Positions 47,433 to 58,254 of a stretch of DNA of 64,000 bases are shown one piece after another. A model generated the notes under the pieces. That model did not search any database, was not told the origin of the DNA, and saw only the letters and a list, made by a program, of their open reading frames with translations. How positions within the stretch are numbered: position 1 is the first letter of the stretch; every line of letters begins with the position of its first letter. The position numbers and the translations under genes were made by a program. This DNA comes from Nocardia fluminea (GTDB lineage Bacteria > Actinomycetota > Actinomycetes > Mycobacteriales > Mycobacteriaceae): positions 3,162,001 through 3,226,000 of the forward strand of contig NZ_PJMW01000002.1 in the NCBI RefSeq assembly GCF_002846365.1, written 5' to 3'.

Positions 47433-48563
47433 CTAGATGTCGAGTGTGCAGTCGCCCGCGGCCGCGGAGATGCAGGTTTGCACCTTGTCGCCGGGTTGAC
47501 GTTCGTCGCCGTTGCGCAGGTCGCGGGCGTGCCCGGCGGACAGCGTGACCACGCATGTCTGGCAGATACCCATCCGGCAGCCGAAGGGCAATTGCACGCC
47601 GACGGACTCACCGGCTTCGAGCAGACTGGTGGCGCCGTCGACCGCGAGGCTGCGCCCGGTGGTGCCGAAGGTCACCGTGCCGCCCTCGCCGATCGCGGAG
47701 CGTTCCACCTCGAAACGCTCGATGTGCAGCTTGTCGGCCACCCCCGCGTTCTTCCAGTGGGTTTCGATCGCGTCGAGCATCGGGGCGGGTCCGCAGGCCC
47801 AGGTCTCGCGTTCGCGCCAGTCGGGGTAGAGCTCGTCCAGGCTCGACAGCGCGAACAGGCCGTGGGCGTCGGTGAGTTGCAGATGCGAGACGAAGCTGGG
47901 GTGCTTGTCGTGCAGGGCGCGCAGTTCGGCGCCGAACATCACGTCGGCGTCGGTGGGCGCGGAATGCACGTGCACCACATCGTGGACGCCGTCGCGCCGG
48001 TCCATCGTGCGCAGCATCGACATGACGGGAGTGATCCCGCTGCCCGCGGTGAGGAACAGCACCTTCGCCGGTGGCGGCTCCGGCAGCACGAACCCGCCCT
48101 GCGGCGCGGCCAGCCGCACGATGGTGCCCGCGGCCACGCCGTTGACAAGGTGGCTGGACAGCTTGCCTTCCGGCATCGCCTTCACCGCGATGGAGATGAG
48201 CCGCTTGCCACCCTCGCCGGTCCAGTCCGGCGGGCAGGTCAGCGAGTAGGAACGCCAGTTCCAGCGGCCGTCGATCAGGATGCCGATGCCGATGTACTGC
48301 CCGGGGCGGTACTTGAAATCGAAGCCCCAGCCCGGCTTGATCACCAGGGTCGCCGAGTCGGCGGTCTCCTTCTTGACCTCGACGATGCGCCCGCGTAGCT
48401 CGCGCGCCGACCACAGGGGGTTGGCCAGATGCAGGTAGTCGTCGGGCAGCAGGGGAGTGGTGACCCGGGCAACCGCGCCGCGCAAGATGTTCAGCTTGCC
48501 GCCGCGGTCGGCGACTTGCGCCGCCGGTGCTTCGAGCCATTCCCGGAACTTGTCGATGACCAT
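47433..48563 (-). CDS. NADPH:ferredoxin-type oxidoreductase with C-terminal 2Fe-2S domain
   Basis: A 376-residue electron-transfer protein: FAD domain (about residues 45-140, with RPGQYIGIG and RSYSLT), NAD(P)H domain (about 150-270, [14 protein letters not shown]) and a C-terminal plant-type ferredoxin domain with C-x4-C-x2-C ([12 protein letters not shown]) and a fourth Cys in QTCIS. This is the Rv3230c-type partner that feeds electrons to the DesA3-type desaturases. Start ATG at 48563, with GGGAGA about 11 nt upstream; an in-frame ATG lies 30 bp further upstream. The shared motif at 48625-48642 is upstream. Confidence 0.94.
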   Translation of the reverse strand: MVIDKFREWLEAPAAQVADRGGKLNILRGAVARVTTPLLPDDYLHLANPLWSARELRGRIVEVKKETADSATLVIKPGWGFDFKYRPGQYIGIGILIDGRWNWRSYSLTCPPDWTGEGGKRLISIAVKAMPEGKLSSHLVNGVAAGTIVRLAAPQGGFVLPEPPPAKVLFLTAGSGITPVMSMLRTMDRRDGVHDVVHVHSAPTDADVMFGAELRALHDKHPSFVSHLQLTDAHGLFALSSLDELYPDWRERETWACGPAPMLDAIETHWKNAGVADKLHIERFEVERSAIGEGGTVTFGTTGRSLAVDGATSLLEAGESVGVQLPFGCRMGICQTCVVTLSAGHARDLRNGDERQPGDKVQTCISAAAGDCTLDI

Positions 48564-48624
48564 ACTGTGCGATTTCTCCCTGTTGTGCATCCGGTCCACC
48601 GTGGGGTAGCCCGCTCGCAGCCAG

Positions 48625-48642
48625 GTTACGGCATCGTAGGTT
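48625..48642. promoter_or_regulatory. Shared 18-bp motif upstream of the ferredoxin reductase
   Basis: GTTACGnnnnCGTAGGTT with nnnn being GCAT, identical in all 14 fixed positions to the site at 45812-45829, in the same orientation relative to the gene it precedes. It begins 61 bp upstream of the reductase start. Confidence 0.65.
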
Positions 48643-48690
48643 CAGCGCCAGTTGTGAACATTGGGCAACCCCGGCGCCGGCCGCCGCAAA

Positions 48691-49236
48691 TTACAACAGC
48701 TCGAGCAGGAACGGCAGTTCTTGTGGTGCGTACCAGGCAAGCTGGTGGTCCTCCGCGTCGCCGAGCACGAACTCCGCGTCGGTGTCGCCGAGGTCAGCGG
48801 CGTCGATGACGTCCACCGCCTTGGCCACCTGCGGCTCGGCCTCGGCCAGGTCCACGTGCACGGCCGCGACCTGCTCGAAGGTGATCGGCCCCGACAGCTT
48901 CACCACAGCGTCGTCGAGGTCGGGCCGCAGTTTCGCCCCCGCTACATCCGCCGCGATCACCGCGCGCCGATACACCGGGCCGCCCGGGGCGGTGGTCGCG
49001 CCCTCGGCGTCGTCGTCGAGATCGTCGAGTCCGTCGCGCTCGGCGCCGATCAGCCGCATGGAGGCCCGTGCGGCTTCCTGCATCGCCACTTCGGCGAGTT
49101 CGTCGTCGTCACCCGCGGCGTAGGCCTCGCGCAGGGCGGGCGTCACGGCGAACGCGGTCGCGCCGAGCGGCAGCAGTTGCTGCTCGTCGACGAGTTGGCG
49201 CAGCAGCGGAATCGTCGCCGGGATGTAGACGCGCAT
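48691..49236 (-). CDS. DUF6912-like protein (Rv3231c-type)
   Basis: A 181-residue acidic protein beginning MRVYIPATIPLLRQLV. It has an Ala/Glu/Asp-rich central helix and no metal or catalytic motif that I can identify. The position, next to the WS/DGAT gene and the desaturase reductase, and the N-terminal signature match the Rv3231c family. It starts 10 bp after the WS/DGAT stop, so they are co-transcribed. Function is unknown. Confidence 0.83.
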   Translation of the reverse strand: MRVYIPATIPLLRQLVDEQQLLPLGATAFAVTPALREAYAAGDDDELAEVAMQEAARASMRLIGAERDGLDDLDDDAEGATTAPGGPVYRRAVIAADVAGAKLRPDLDDAVVKLSGPITFEQVAAVHVDLAEAEPQVAKAVDVIDAADLGDTDAEFVLGDAEDHQLAWYAPQELPFLLELL

Positions 49237-49246
49237 CGTGTCGTTC

Positions 49247-50659
49247 TCAGAGACAGGCACCGAGCAACTCCTCCATCGATTCGTGCACCGATGCCGCGAG
49301 GACATCGATATCGGCCATGGCGTCGCGGTCGGCGTTGAGTCCGTAGAAGACCTGACCGTCGTACGAGGTGAGCCCGAAACTCAACGTCTGATTGCGCAGC
49401 AGCGGCGATACCGGATACATCTCCAGCATCCGCGCCCCGCCGATGTACATCGCGGTCTGTGGTCCCGGCGCGTTGGTGATCACCAGATTGAAACTGTTGT
49501 CGGCGAAGGTACTCGCCGCCCGCACACTCATCGCGTGCAGGCTCGCCGGGGCGAACCCGGCCAGGTGCACGAGCGTGCGCGCCCGCACCCCGCGACGCTG
49601 CCTGCCCGCAGCTTCGGTGGCGTGCGAGATGTGCGAGAGCCGCATCGTCGGATTCGGTTCGCCCACGGGCAGATCGATGAGGAACGAGGACACCTCGCTG
49701 GCCGGGGTCAGTTGATTGTCGCCGTCGACATAGACCGACATCGGCACCACCGCGCGCAGATTGGTCGACTCGACCAGCGCCTCGTTGCGCGAGAGCAACC
49801 AGTTGCGCAGCGCCCCGGTGACCACCGCCAGCACCGTGTCGTTGATCGAGCAGTCGAAATGCCTGCGGATCGTGCGGTAGTCCTCCAGGTCGGTGCGCAC
49901 CACGTCGAAGCGGCGGCTGCGGGAGGTGCGGGCGTTGAGCGGGCTGTCCGGCGCCGCGCTCGAGGTCGCCGCGCGCACCACGTTGGCCGCGGCCTTCACC
50001 GCCATCCGCGTGCCGCGCACCACCCCGAACGCGTTCGATCCGGCGTCGCGCACCACGCTGTAGGCCTCGCGCGGTTGCGCGGCCAGGTGCGACAGCGCCC
50101 CGGCGAGCAGCTCCACATCGGTGGGTTCGCGCGGCGCGCGCCACGAGTCGTCGGCCAGTTCGCGCGGCAGCGGGGAGTTGTCGAGGATCACGTGACCGAT
50201 CTCCAGCGCGGTGTCACCGTCGACGAGCGCCGAGTGTGACTTGGTGAACACCGCGGCGCGGCCGTCGGCGAGGCCCTCGATCAGATACATCTCCCACAGC
50301 GGCCGTCCCTGATCCAGTGGCCGTGACGCGAGCCGGGCGACCAGATCGTAGAGCTGGCAGTCGCTGCCGGGACTGGGCAGCGCGGAGCGCCGGATGTGGT
50401 AGCTGATGTCGAAACGACTGTCCTCGACCCAGACCGGCCTGCCCAGGGCGAGCGGGATCTCGCGCACCTTGCGGCGGTAGCGCGGCACCATCGGCAGCCG
50501 GGATTCGACCAGGTCGACGAGGCGGTCGTAGTCGAGTATCTGGCCGTCGAGGTCAGGGGAGGAGTTGTTCAGGATCGCGAGAGAGCCGATGTGAATCGGA
50601 TTGCTGCTCGACTCGAGCCGATAGAACGACGCGTCCTGCGGCGTCAATCTCGTGATCAC
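49247..50659 (-). CDS. WS/DGAT-family acyltransferase with altered catalytic motif
   Basis: Family members make wax esters or triacylglycerol from acyl-CoA. The protein of 470 residues has the two-domain CoA-acyltransferase fold and the conserved PLWEMYLIEGLADG, and the C-terminal N[VI]xGP segment (VITNAPGPQTAMYIGG). The catalytic HHxxxDG reads HSALVDG, so the His at the HxxxD position is Ser. Activity is therefore doubtful or different. The GTG at 50659 puts ITRLTPQDASFYRLE at the N-terminus, as in homologues; a GTG at 50704 would add 15 residues. Rv3234c-type genes occupy this place in M. tuberculosis. Confidence 0.88.
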   Translation of the reverse strand: MITRLTPQDASFYRLESSSNPIHIGSLAILNNSSPDLDGQILDYDRLVDLVESRLPMVPRYRRKVREIPLALGRPVWVEDSRFDISYHIRRSALPSPGSDCQLYDLVARLASRPLDQGRPLWEMYLIEGLADGRAAVFTKSHSALVDGDTALEIGHVILDNSPLPRELADDSWRAPREPTDVELLAGALSHLAAQPREAYSVVRDAGSNAFGVVRGTRMAVKAAANVVRAATSSAAPDSPLNARTSRSRRFDVVRTDLEDYRTIRRHFDCSINDTVLAVVTGALRNWLLSRNEALVESTNLRAVVPMSVYVDGDNQLTPASEVSSFLIDLPVGEPNPTMRLSHISHATEAAGRQRRGVRARTLVHLAGFAPASLHAMSVRAASTFADNSFNLVITNAPGPQTAMYIGGARMLEMYPVSPLLRNQTLSFGLTSYDGQVFYGLNADRDAMADIDVLAASVHESMEELLGACL

Positions 50660-50886
50660 GCGCTCCGAAGCTCCTTCCGGTGCCGTACGGCGCTGATCGG
50701 GCACGCGCTACATCCTACGTCACGGCAGGTGAATCGCAGTGCCGGGCAAGGAGGCTCGCCGGGCGTCGTGACCTGGGGTAATGACTGCACCGGTACAGCG
50801 GGCACGGGTCCGCACCGCCGGGTACGGTGGTCTGCGGACTACCATCGCCGTTGAACACAACTCCGACCAGAGGACTGACGAGACCC

Positions 50887-53682
<2,796 letters not shown>

Positions 53683-53689
53683 CGTGAGC

Positions 53690-53736
53690 GGAAACGACGG
53701 AAGCCCCCGCTGCGCGCGGGGGCTTCCGTCGTTTCC
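53690..53736. terminator. Perfect 21-bp hairpin after secA
   Basis: Arms 53690-53710 and 53716-53736 are fully complementary around TGCGC. It starts 8 bp after the secA stop and ends 24 bp before the convergent antitoxin gene, so it can terminate both transcripts. Confidence 0.88.
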
Positions 53737-53759
53737 GGCCTAGGCGTTCGCTCCGAGCT

Positions 53760-54083
53760 TCAACTGGCGCGGTGGATGGGATGGACGCGGGAGAGAGCGC
53801 GTTTGGCTTCGGCCAGGGAGATCATCTGGTCTTCGTCGTCGATGTCGGCGACGGCCGCTTCGGCCCATTCGCGCAGCAGGGTGGATACGCCTACCCGGCG
53901 TTCGTCGGCGAGGGATTTCAGGCGGCTGTGCAGGCCGAGGGGAAGGCGAATCGACGTGGTCACCATGATGTCCTCGTTGACGGGAAGACGTGGTGGGGCC
54001 TCTGCGGTCTCGTCGGAGAAACTCAGCCGATCCATGAAGTCGGCGAGTTCTTCTCTGCTGGACGGAAGTCCTGGCTCGCTCAT
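53760..54083 (-). CDS. Ribbon-helix-helix antitoxin candidate
   Basis: A 107-residue protein. The middle section TTSIRLPLGLHSRLKSLADERRVGVSTLLREW has the ribbon-helix-helix pattern of CopG/BrnA-type antitoxins; the N-terminal 35 residues are acidic and disordered, and could wrap the toxin. The ATG overlaps the stop of the upstream toxin-like gene by 4 bp. Toxin-first order is the one seen in brnT-brnA. The DNA-binding part is expected to autoregulate the pair. Confidence 0.75.
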   Translation of the reverse strand: MSEPGLPSSREELADFMDRLSFSDETAEAPPRLPVNEDIMVTTSIRLPLGLHSRLKSLADERRVGVSTLLREWAEAAVADIDDEDQMISLAEAKRALSRVHPIHRAS

Positions 54084-54358
54084 GATTGGCTCCCACTTTC
54101 CCACTGCTCGAATTGCGCCAGTTCCTCGGCGCGCATCGTGCGTGCGCCGATGATCACCCACGTCCAATCCTCCCGCTGTCGCATCACCACGATCAACGGG
54201 CGGCCGGCCGTGGTGCGCCCCCACACCGTCAGGACGGTCACCTGGCCGTCGAAGGCCGGGCGTGGCCACCGTCGTGACGCTGCGAGGACCTGCCGAACCT
54301 CGCTGGGTTCGATGCCGATCAGGTGAGCGATCGCCCAATCAGGCCACTCGAAACCCAT
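54080..54358 (-). CDS. BrnT-like toxin candidate
   Basis: A 92-residue protein beginning MGFEWPDWAIAHLIG. The end GRTTAGRPLIVVMRQREDWTWVIIGARTMRAEEL resembles the BrnT/RelE-type fold ending, in which beta-strands precede an ARxMxxxE helix. A TATTAT -10 box six bases upstream of the ATG (54365-54370) supports a leaderless start here; an in-frame GTG/ATG-initiated longer form from 54433 would pass through a terminator hairpin. The pair with the RHH gene is the main evidence; no homology search was possible. Confidence 0.72.
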   Translation of the reverse strand: MGFEWPDWAIAHLIGIEPSEVRQVLAASRRWPRPAFDGQVTVLTVWGRTTAGRPLIVVMRQREDWTWVIIGARTMRAEELAQFEQWESGSQS

Positions 54359-54364
54359 AAGTCC

Positions 54365-54370
54365 ATAATA
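54365..54370 (-). promoter_or_regulatory. -10 element of the toxin-antitoxin operon
   Basis: TATTAT on the minus strand, six nucleotides before the toxin ATG. The transcript would begin at or next to the start codon. Confidence 0.5.
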
Positions 54371-54410
54371 CGCATGTAGTACGGCTGGGTGGAAGGGCTG
54401 ACAACGCGAC

Positions 54411-54451
54411 ATCGCCCCTACCCGCGCCGGCATACGGCGGGTAGGGGCGAT
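54411..54451. terminator. Perfect 15-bp hairpin after the DUF4352 gene
   Basis: Arms 54411-54425 and 54437-54451 pair exactly around an 11-nt loop. It lies 18 bp downstream of the DUF4352 stop on the minus strand and insulates the toxin-antitoxin promoter. Confidence 0.8.
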
Positions 54452-54468
54452 CGACTGTCTCGAGTGGG

Positions 54469-55155
54469 CTATTTCAGCGCGACGCGCGCCCCGTTGGAGA
54501 AGGCCGAATCGTGGAACACTATCGCCGCCGGCTGGGTACCGGTCGGCACGTCGAAGGCGATGACCACGGACTTCTTGTTGCCCGGATTGATCTGTCCGGT
54601 CATGTCCTGGTTGACCGCGAACTCGGCCATGGTGTCGTTGGCGTATTCCTTGCCCGCAGTGTCGATCAGCTTCTGATTGTCGCCGAAATACGACTGAGCC
54701 TCGCTGCCGATATTGGTGACGTCGACGCGGACGAGGATGTATTCGCCCTGCGCGGTCTTCTGGCTGAACTGGTTGTCACCCACGGTTGTCACCGGCGGAT
54801 CCACCTCGGTGACCACAAAAGCGAATTTGCCGTCTCGAACCTCGGAACCGGCAGGCGCGGCCGAGGAGGCTTTGGCGCTGCTTTCGTTCACCTCGTCGCC
54901 AGCCTTGTTGAAGACAGCGACGCAGCCGCCGCAGATGACCAGGATCAACGCGAGCACGCCGAGCAGGATCCACAACCACACTTTGCTCTTCTTCTGGGGT
55001 GGCTGCGGCGGGTACGGTTGCCCGCCGTAGTTCGGTTGCCCGCCGTAGTTCGGCTGGCCGCCGTAGTTCGGCTGGCCGCCGTACGGCTGACCGCCGTGCG
55101 GTGGCTGGTTGCCGAAGTTCGGTTGTCCCTGGGGCGGTTCCTGCGGATTCGACAA
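54469..55155 (-). CDS. DUF4352 membrane-anchored protein with GGQPNY repeats
   Basis: A 228-residue protein: a Pro/Gln/Gly/Tyr-rich cytoplasmic N-terminus with tandem GGQPNY repeats, one membrane helix (about residues 57-80, VWLWILLGVLALILVICGG), then an extracellular DUF4352 immunoglobulin-like domain (about 100-228; KFAFVVTEVDPP, GEYILVRVDVTNIG, IAFDVPTG). The start is a TTG at 55155, 8 nt after GGGAGG, because the frame continues upstream without a better start. DUF4352 domains are extracytoplasmic and of unknown binding specificity. It is divergent from the acyltransferase at 55389. Confidence 0.86.
   Translation of the reverse strand: MSNPQEPPQGQPNFGNQPPHGGQPYGGQPNYGGQPNYGGQPNYGGQPYPPQPPQKKSKVWLWILLGVLALILVICGGCVAVFNKAGDEVNESSAKASSAAPAGSEVRDGKFAFVVTEVDPPVTTVGDNQFSQKTAQGEYILVRVDVTNIGSEAQSYFGDNQKLIDTAGKEYANDTMAEFAVNQDMTGQINPGNKKSVVIAFDVPTGTQPAAIVFHDSAFSNGARVALK
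55021..55089 (-). repeat. 18-bp tandem repeat encoding GGQPNY
   Basis: Three near-identical 18-bp units (55021-55038, 55039-55056, 55057-55074) and a 15-bp partial unit, in frame in the DUF4352 gene. Copy number could vary between strains. Confidence 0.85.
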
Positions 55156-55388
55156 GCTCTCGTCCTCCCGATTCGGTGGTCGTCCACCATGCGGAATTCG
55201 TCCGGCGGATTCGAGCCGAATTTTGACAGCGTCGCTCCGACTGCCGTCGGCATTCGGTGAATCGCTCGGTTCTGAACACCAGATATAGGGCTTGCGCGTA
55301 CCGAGAGCCGGTTTGAGGGGGCGGATGCAGACGAGTTCCCTCTCGGTCACCGGCGCCCGGGAGGCTCGCCCCGCCGTACGCTCGAGCA

Positions 55389-56669
55389 ATGGGCAACGAG
55401 GTCGCGCGGCCGCTGTCGGCGTCGGAGCGGTGGTTCTGGCTCGTCGATCAGTTGTCGCCGGCCAATTGCGTGGTTCGGTTGCGGGTGCGCGGATCGATCG
55501 GCGCTTACCGGCTCGAAGATGCGGCCGATGCGGTGCTCGCGGAATTTCCGCTGATGCGAACGACGGTGGTCGAGGGGCCTCGTTTCGCCCCCTCTGCCGA
55601 CCCGCACCTTCCGGTGCTGCACCGCATAGTCGCGGATTCCGACGAGTGGCGCACGGTGTTCGACGAGCAACTGGCCGAGCCGATCGACCTCGCGTCGTCC
55701 CCGGGGCGGCTCATCGATCTGGTGTGGCGCCCGGGTACGTCCGAGGAACACCACGACCTGATCCTGGTGTTGTCCCATGTGCTGCTCGACGGCCGGTCGA
55801 TGACCTCGCTCGGGTGGCGAATCCTCGCTTACGCCTTCGGATCTCCGCCTCCGCTCGCCTCGCGCCCGCCGATCCCGGCCCCCGACGACCTCATCCCACC
55901 CGCGTACACCCGGCTCCTGCGCTGCCTGCGTACCAACATCGCCGGTCAGCTCGGCGCGACTGCCCGCCGTCCGACCAGCTTGCCCGGTACCCCACCACCG
56001 CTCCCGATCCGCCGCACCCGCACCGTGATTCGCACTATCGAGGGCGACGCCCTCACGACCCTGCGCGCTCGGTGCCACGAGCAAGGCGTCACCGTCAACG
56101 CCGCGCTGACCGCCGCACTGGCGGATGCCCTCGGCGAACTCGCTCCCCGCCCCTCCGGTGTCGCGGGCATCGGCATTCCGGTCGACGTCCGCGCCCGCCT
56201 GAACCCACCCCCGGCCGACGACGAGCCCGGCATGTTCACCGCGGTAGTTCCTACTTTCGTCCCCTACGGCCCGGCCTGGTCCCTGTGGGACGCGGCACGC
56301 GCGGCGAAGTCCCAACTCGACCGGCGACTGGCCGGGCACAAGGACCTCACCGCACTGGCGGCCATCCGCTACGGCTGCCCTCGCTCGCTCGAATCCGGCA
56401 GGCGCACCATCGAAGTCATCGACCGCCGCGCACCGTGGAATGTCACTCTCAGCAACCTGGGCAGGCTGTCGCCGCCCGAAACCCCTGAGCCGCTGGACAT
56501 CACGGCGCTGACAGTCGCGGGGACGAACTCCTGTGCCAGCGCGTTGACGGTCGCGGTGGCCACTCTCGGCACCACGATGTCGATCACGTTCTGCTACGTC
56601 GACGCCATGCTGCCCCGGGCGACGATCGACTCTCTCGCCGACCGCACTCTGCGCTCCGTCACCCGCTGA
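55389..56669 (+). CDS. PapA-like condensation-domain acyltransferase
   Basis: A 426-residue BAHD/condensation-type acyltransferase like mycobacterial PapA5. The catalytic motif HxxxDG appears as SHVLLDGRS (His130, Asp134), and the C-terminal half carries the second CoA-acyltransferase-like domain with NVTLSNLG. PapA proteins transfer acyl chains to hydroxyl groups of lipids or trehalose. The ATG at 55389 is preceded by TACGCT six bases upstream, which would make the transcript leaderless. It is convergent to the beta-lactone operon (stop 70 bp before the end of nltC), so a role in decorating that product is an attractive inference, not shown. Confidence 0.85.
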   Translation: MGNEVARPLSASERWFWLVDQLSPANCVVRLRVRGSIGAYRLEDAADAVLAEFPLMRTTVVEGPRFAPSADPHLPVLHRIVADSDEWRTVFDEQLAEPIDLASSPGRLIDLVWRPGTSEEHHDLILVLSHVLLDGRSMTSLGWRILAYAFGSPPPLASRPPIPAPDDLIPPAYTRLLRCLRTNIAGQLGATARRPTSLPGTPPPLPIRRTRTVIRTIEGDALTTLRARCHEQGVTVNAALTAALADALGELAPRPSGVAGIGIPVDVRARLNPPPADDEPGMFTAVVPTFVPYGPAWSLWDAARAAKSQLDRRLAGHKDLTALAAIRYGCPRSLESGRRTIEVIDRRAPWNVTLSNLGRLSPPETPEPLDITALTVAGTNSCASALTVAVATLGTTMSITFCYVDAMLPRATIDSLADRTLRSVTR

Positions 56670-56739
56670 ATCGACCGCCGACCGGTCCGTGTCGCCCGGC
56701 GGGGAGCGCGGGTGAAGCCGTGCGGCACGAGTTTTCCGC

Positions 56740-58254
56740 TCAGGCGAGGAGTCTGCCGACGAGCTCGCGTACCGCCGCGCGGTCCGGCTTGTTCGTCCGT
56801 CCGCTGACCGGAATTCGATTCACCACCACGATGTCGTCGGGGACCGCGGTGGTGTCGATGACCTTCGGCAGCCGTTCGCGGAGAAGTGCCACGACATCGC
56901 CCGACCCCGGTTCGGTGACGACGGCGAGCACGATCCGCTCGTCGCCGATCTCGTCCGGCAGCCCGACCATGATCGCCTCGCGTACGCCGTCGATCGCGGT
57001 GATCACCGGCTCGTACAACCCGGGATAGATGTTGGTCTTGCCCCGGATCATCATGTCCTTCTTGCGTCCGGTGAGCACGAGTTCCGCACCGTCCCACCGC
57101 GCGAGGTCCCCGGTCGCGATCTCGGTGAGGGGCCGCGCGCCGAGATACCCGCGGCACAGATTCGGGCCGGACAGCAGGAGTTCGCCGTCGTCGGCGATCC
57201 GCGCCCGCACACCCCGTACCGGAGCGCCGAGCAGGTCTCCGTCGTGCGCCAGCTTCGCGGTGCCGGTCGCGACCGCCACCGGCAAGATCTCGGTCATGCC
57301 GTAGATCGCGAGAAACTCGGTGCCGGGCAACGATTTCCGGGCTCGACGAAGGAGCGCGGAGGTGACCGGTGCGCCACCGAGAGCCACTTGACGGAGGTTG
57401 GGCGGCGCCGCGAGCTCGCCGGCTTCGATCGCGTCGAGCGCGCCGGCGAGATCGGCCGGGGTGTAGAACGCGTGCGTCGCGCTCCGCAGATTCCGCGTGA
57501 ATCGGACGGGATCGATGTGGGTACCGAATCGTGGATAGCGCGGCATCGCCCAGCGTGCCCCCGCCATCAGCGCGGGTAGCCCCATCATCAGCTGCTCGGT
57601 GTGCAGGAAGGCGCCGGGTGCGAGACTGGTCTCACCGCCCATCGCGGCGAGTCCGGCACTCAGTGAAGCGCGGGTGTGCACAACGGCTTTCGGATCATCG
57701 GTCGTTCCGGAGGTGAAAACGATCAACGCCGCCGCATCGGGTTGCGTGGTGGGCAAAGCGGTTTCGGGTGCGTCCCCGGTGAACCGCCGCGCCGGGATCG
57801 ACCCGAACGGCGTACCGGGCAACCACACTCCGCTGTGGATATGGCGGACATCGAGCGCGCCGAACCGCGGCAGTTCCAGTCCCTTCCTGCGCCCGAACCC
57901 GGCGAGCGGGCCACTCACCGCGTACAGCAGGGATTCCGTTGCGGCCCAAGCGGGTTCGACCAGTCCGACCCGCTTGGCGAAAAGCTCCGGACCCACACCG
58001 GGGTCGACGAAGACGATCGTTCCGCCCGCCGCGATCGCCCCGAAGATCAACAGCACCGACGGCACACTCGGCCGGATCGAGAACAGCATTCGATCGCCCG
58101 GTGCGAACCCCGCCGCGCCGAGATTGTGTGCCACCCGGCCGACGGAATCCACCAGTTCCCGATAGGTGAGCGCGCGCTTGCCGACCGTGCCGAGCGCCGA
58201 CGCGTCCGGTATCCGTTCGGCTCGCGCGGCGAGTTCCGCGAGAAAGTCGGTCAC
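56740..58254 (-). CDS. nltC: AMP-dependent ligase, OleC/NltC-like beta-lactone synthetase candidate
   Basis: A 504-residue ANL-superfamily enzyme. The P-loop is FTSGTTDDPK (about residue 175), A5 is YGMTEI (about 310), A7 is TGDLARW-like, and the A10 lysine is in GRTNKPDRA near the C-terminus. In this gene set it is expected to cyclise a beta-hydroxy acid to a beta-lactone through an acyl-AMP, as OleC does. A classical acyl-CoA ligase is the alternative, since sequence alone does not separate them. The GTG start sits within the stop of the glycosyltransferase gene (GTGA). No OleB decarboxylase follows, so the lactone could be the final product. Confidence 0.83.
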   Translation of the reverse strand: MTDFLAELAARAERIPDASALGTVGKRALTYRELVDSVGRVAHNLGAAGFAPGDRMLFSIRPSVPSVLLIFGAIAAGGTIVFVDPGVGPELFAKRVGLVEPAWAATESLLYAVSGPLAGFGRRKGLELPRFGALDVRHIHSGVWLPGTPFGSIPARRFTGDAPETALPTTQPDAAALIVFTSGTTDDPKAVVHTRASLSAGLAAMGGETSLAPGAFLHTEQLMMGLPALMAGARWAMPRYPRFGTHIDPVRFTRNLRSATHAFYTPADLAGALDAIEAGELAAPPNLRQVALGGAPVTSALLRRARKSLPGTEFLAIYGMTEILPVAVATGTAKLAHDGDLLGAPVRGVRARIADDGELLLSGPNLCRGYLGARPLTEIATGDLARWDGAELVLTGRKKDMMIRGKTNIYPGLYEPVITAIDGVREAIMVGLPDEIGDERIVLAVVTEPGSGDVVALLRERLPKVIDTTAVPDDIVVVNRIPVSGRTNKPDRAAVRELVGRLLA

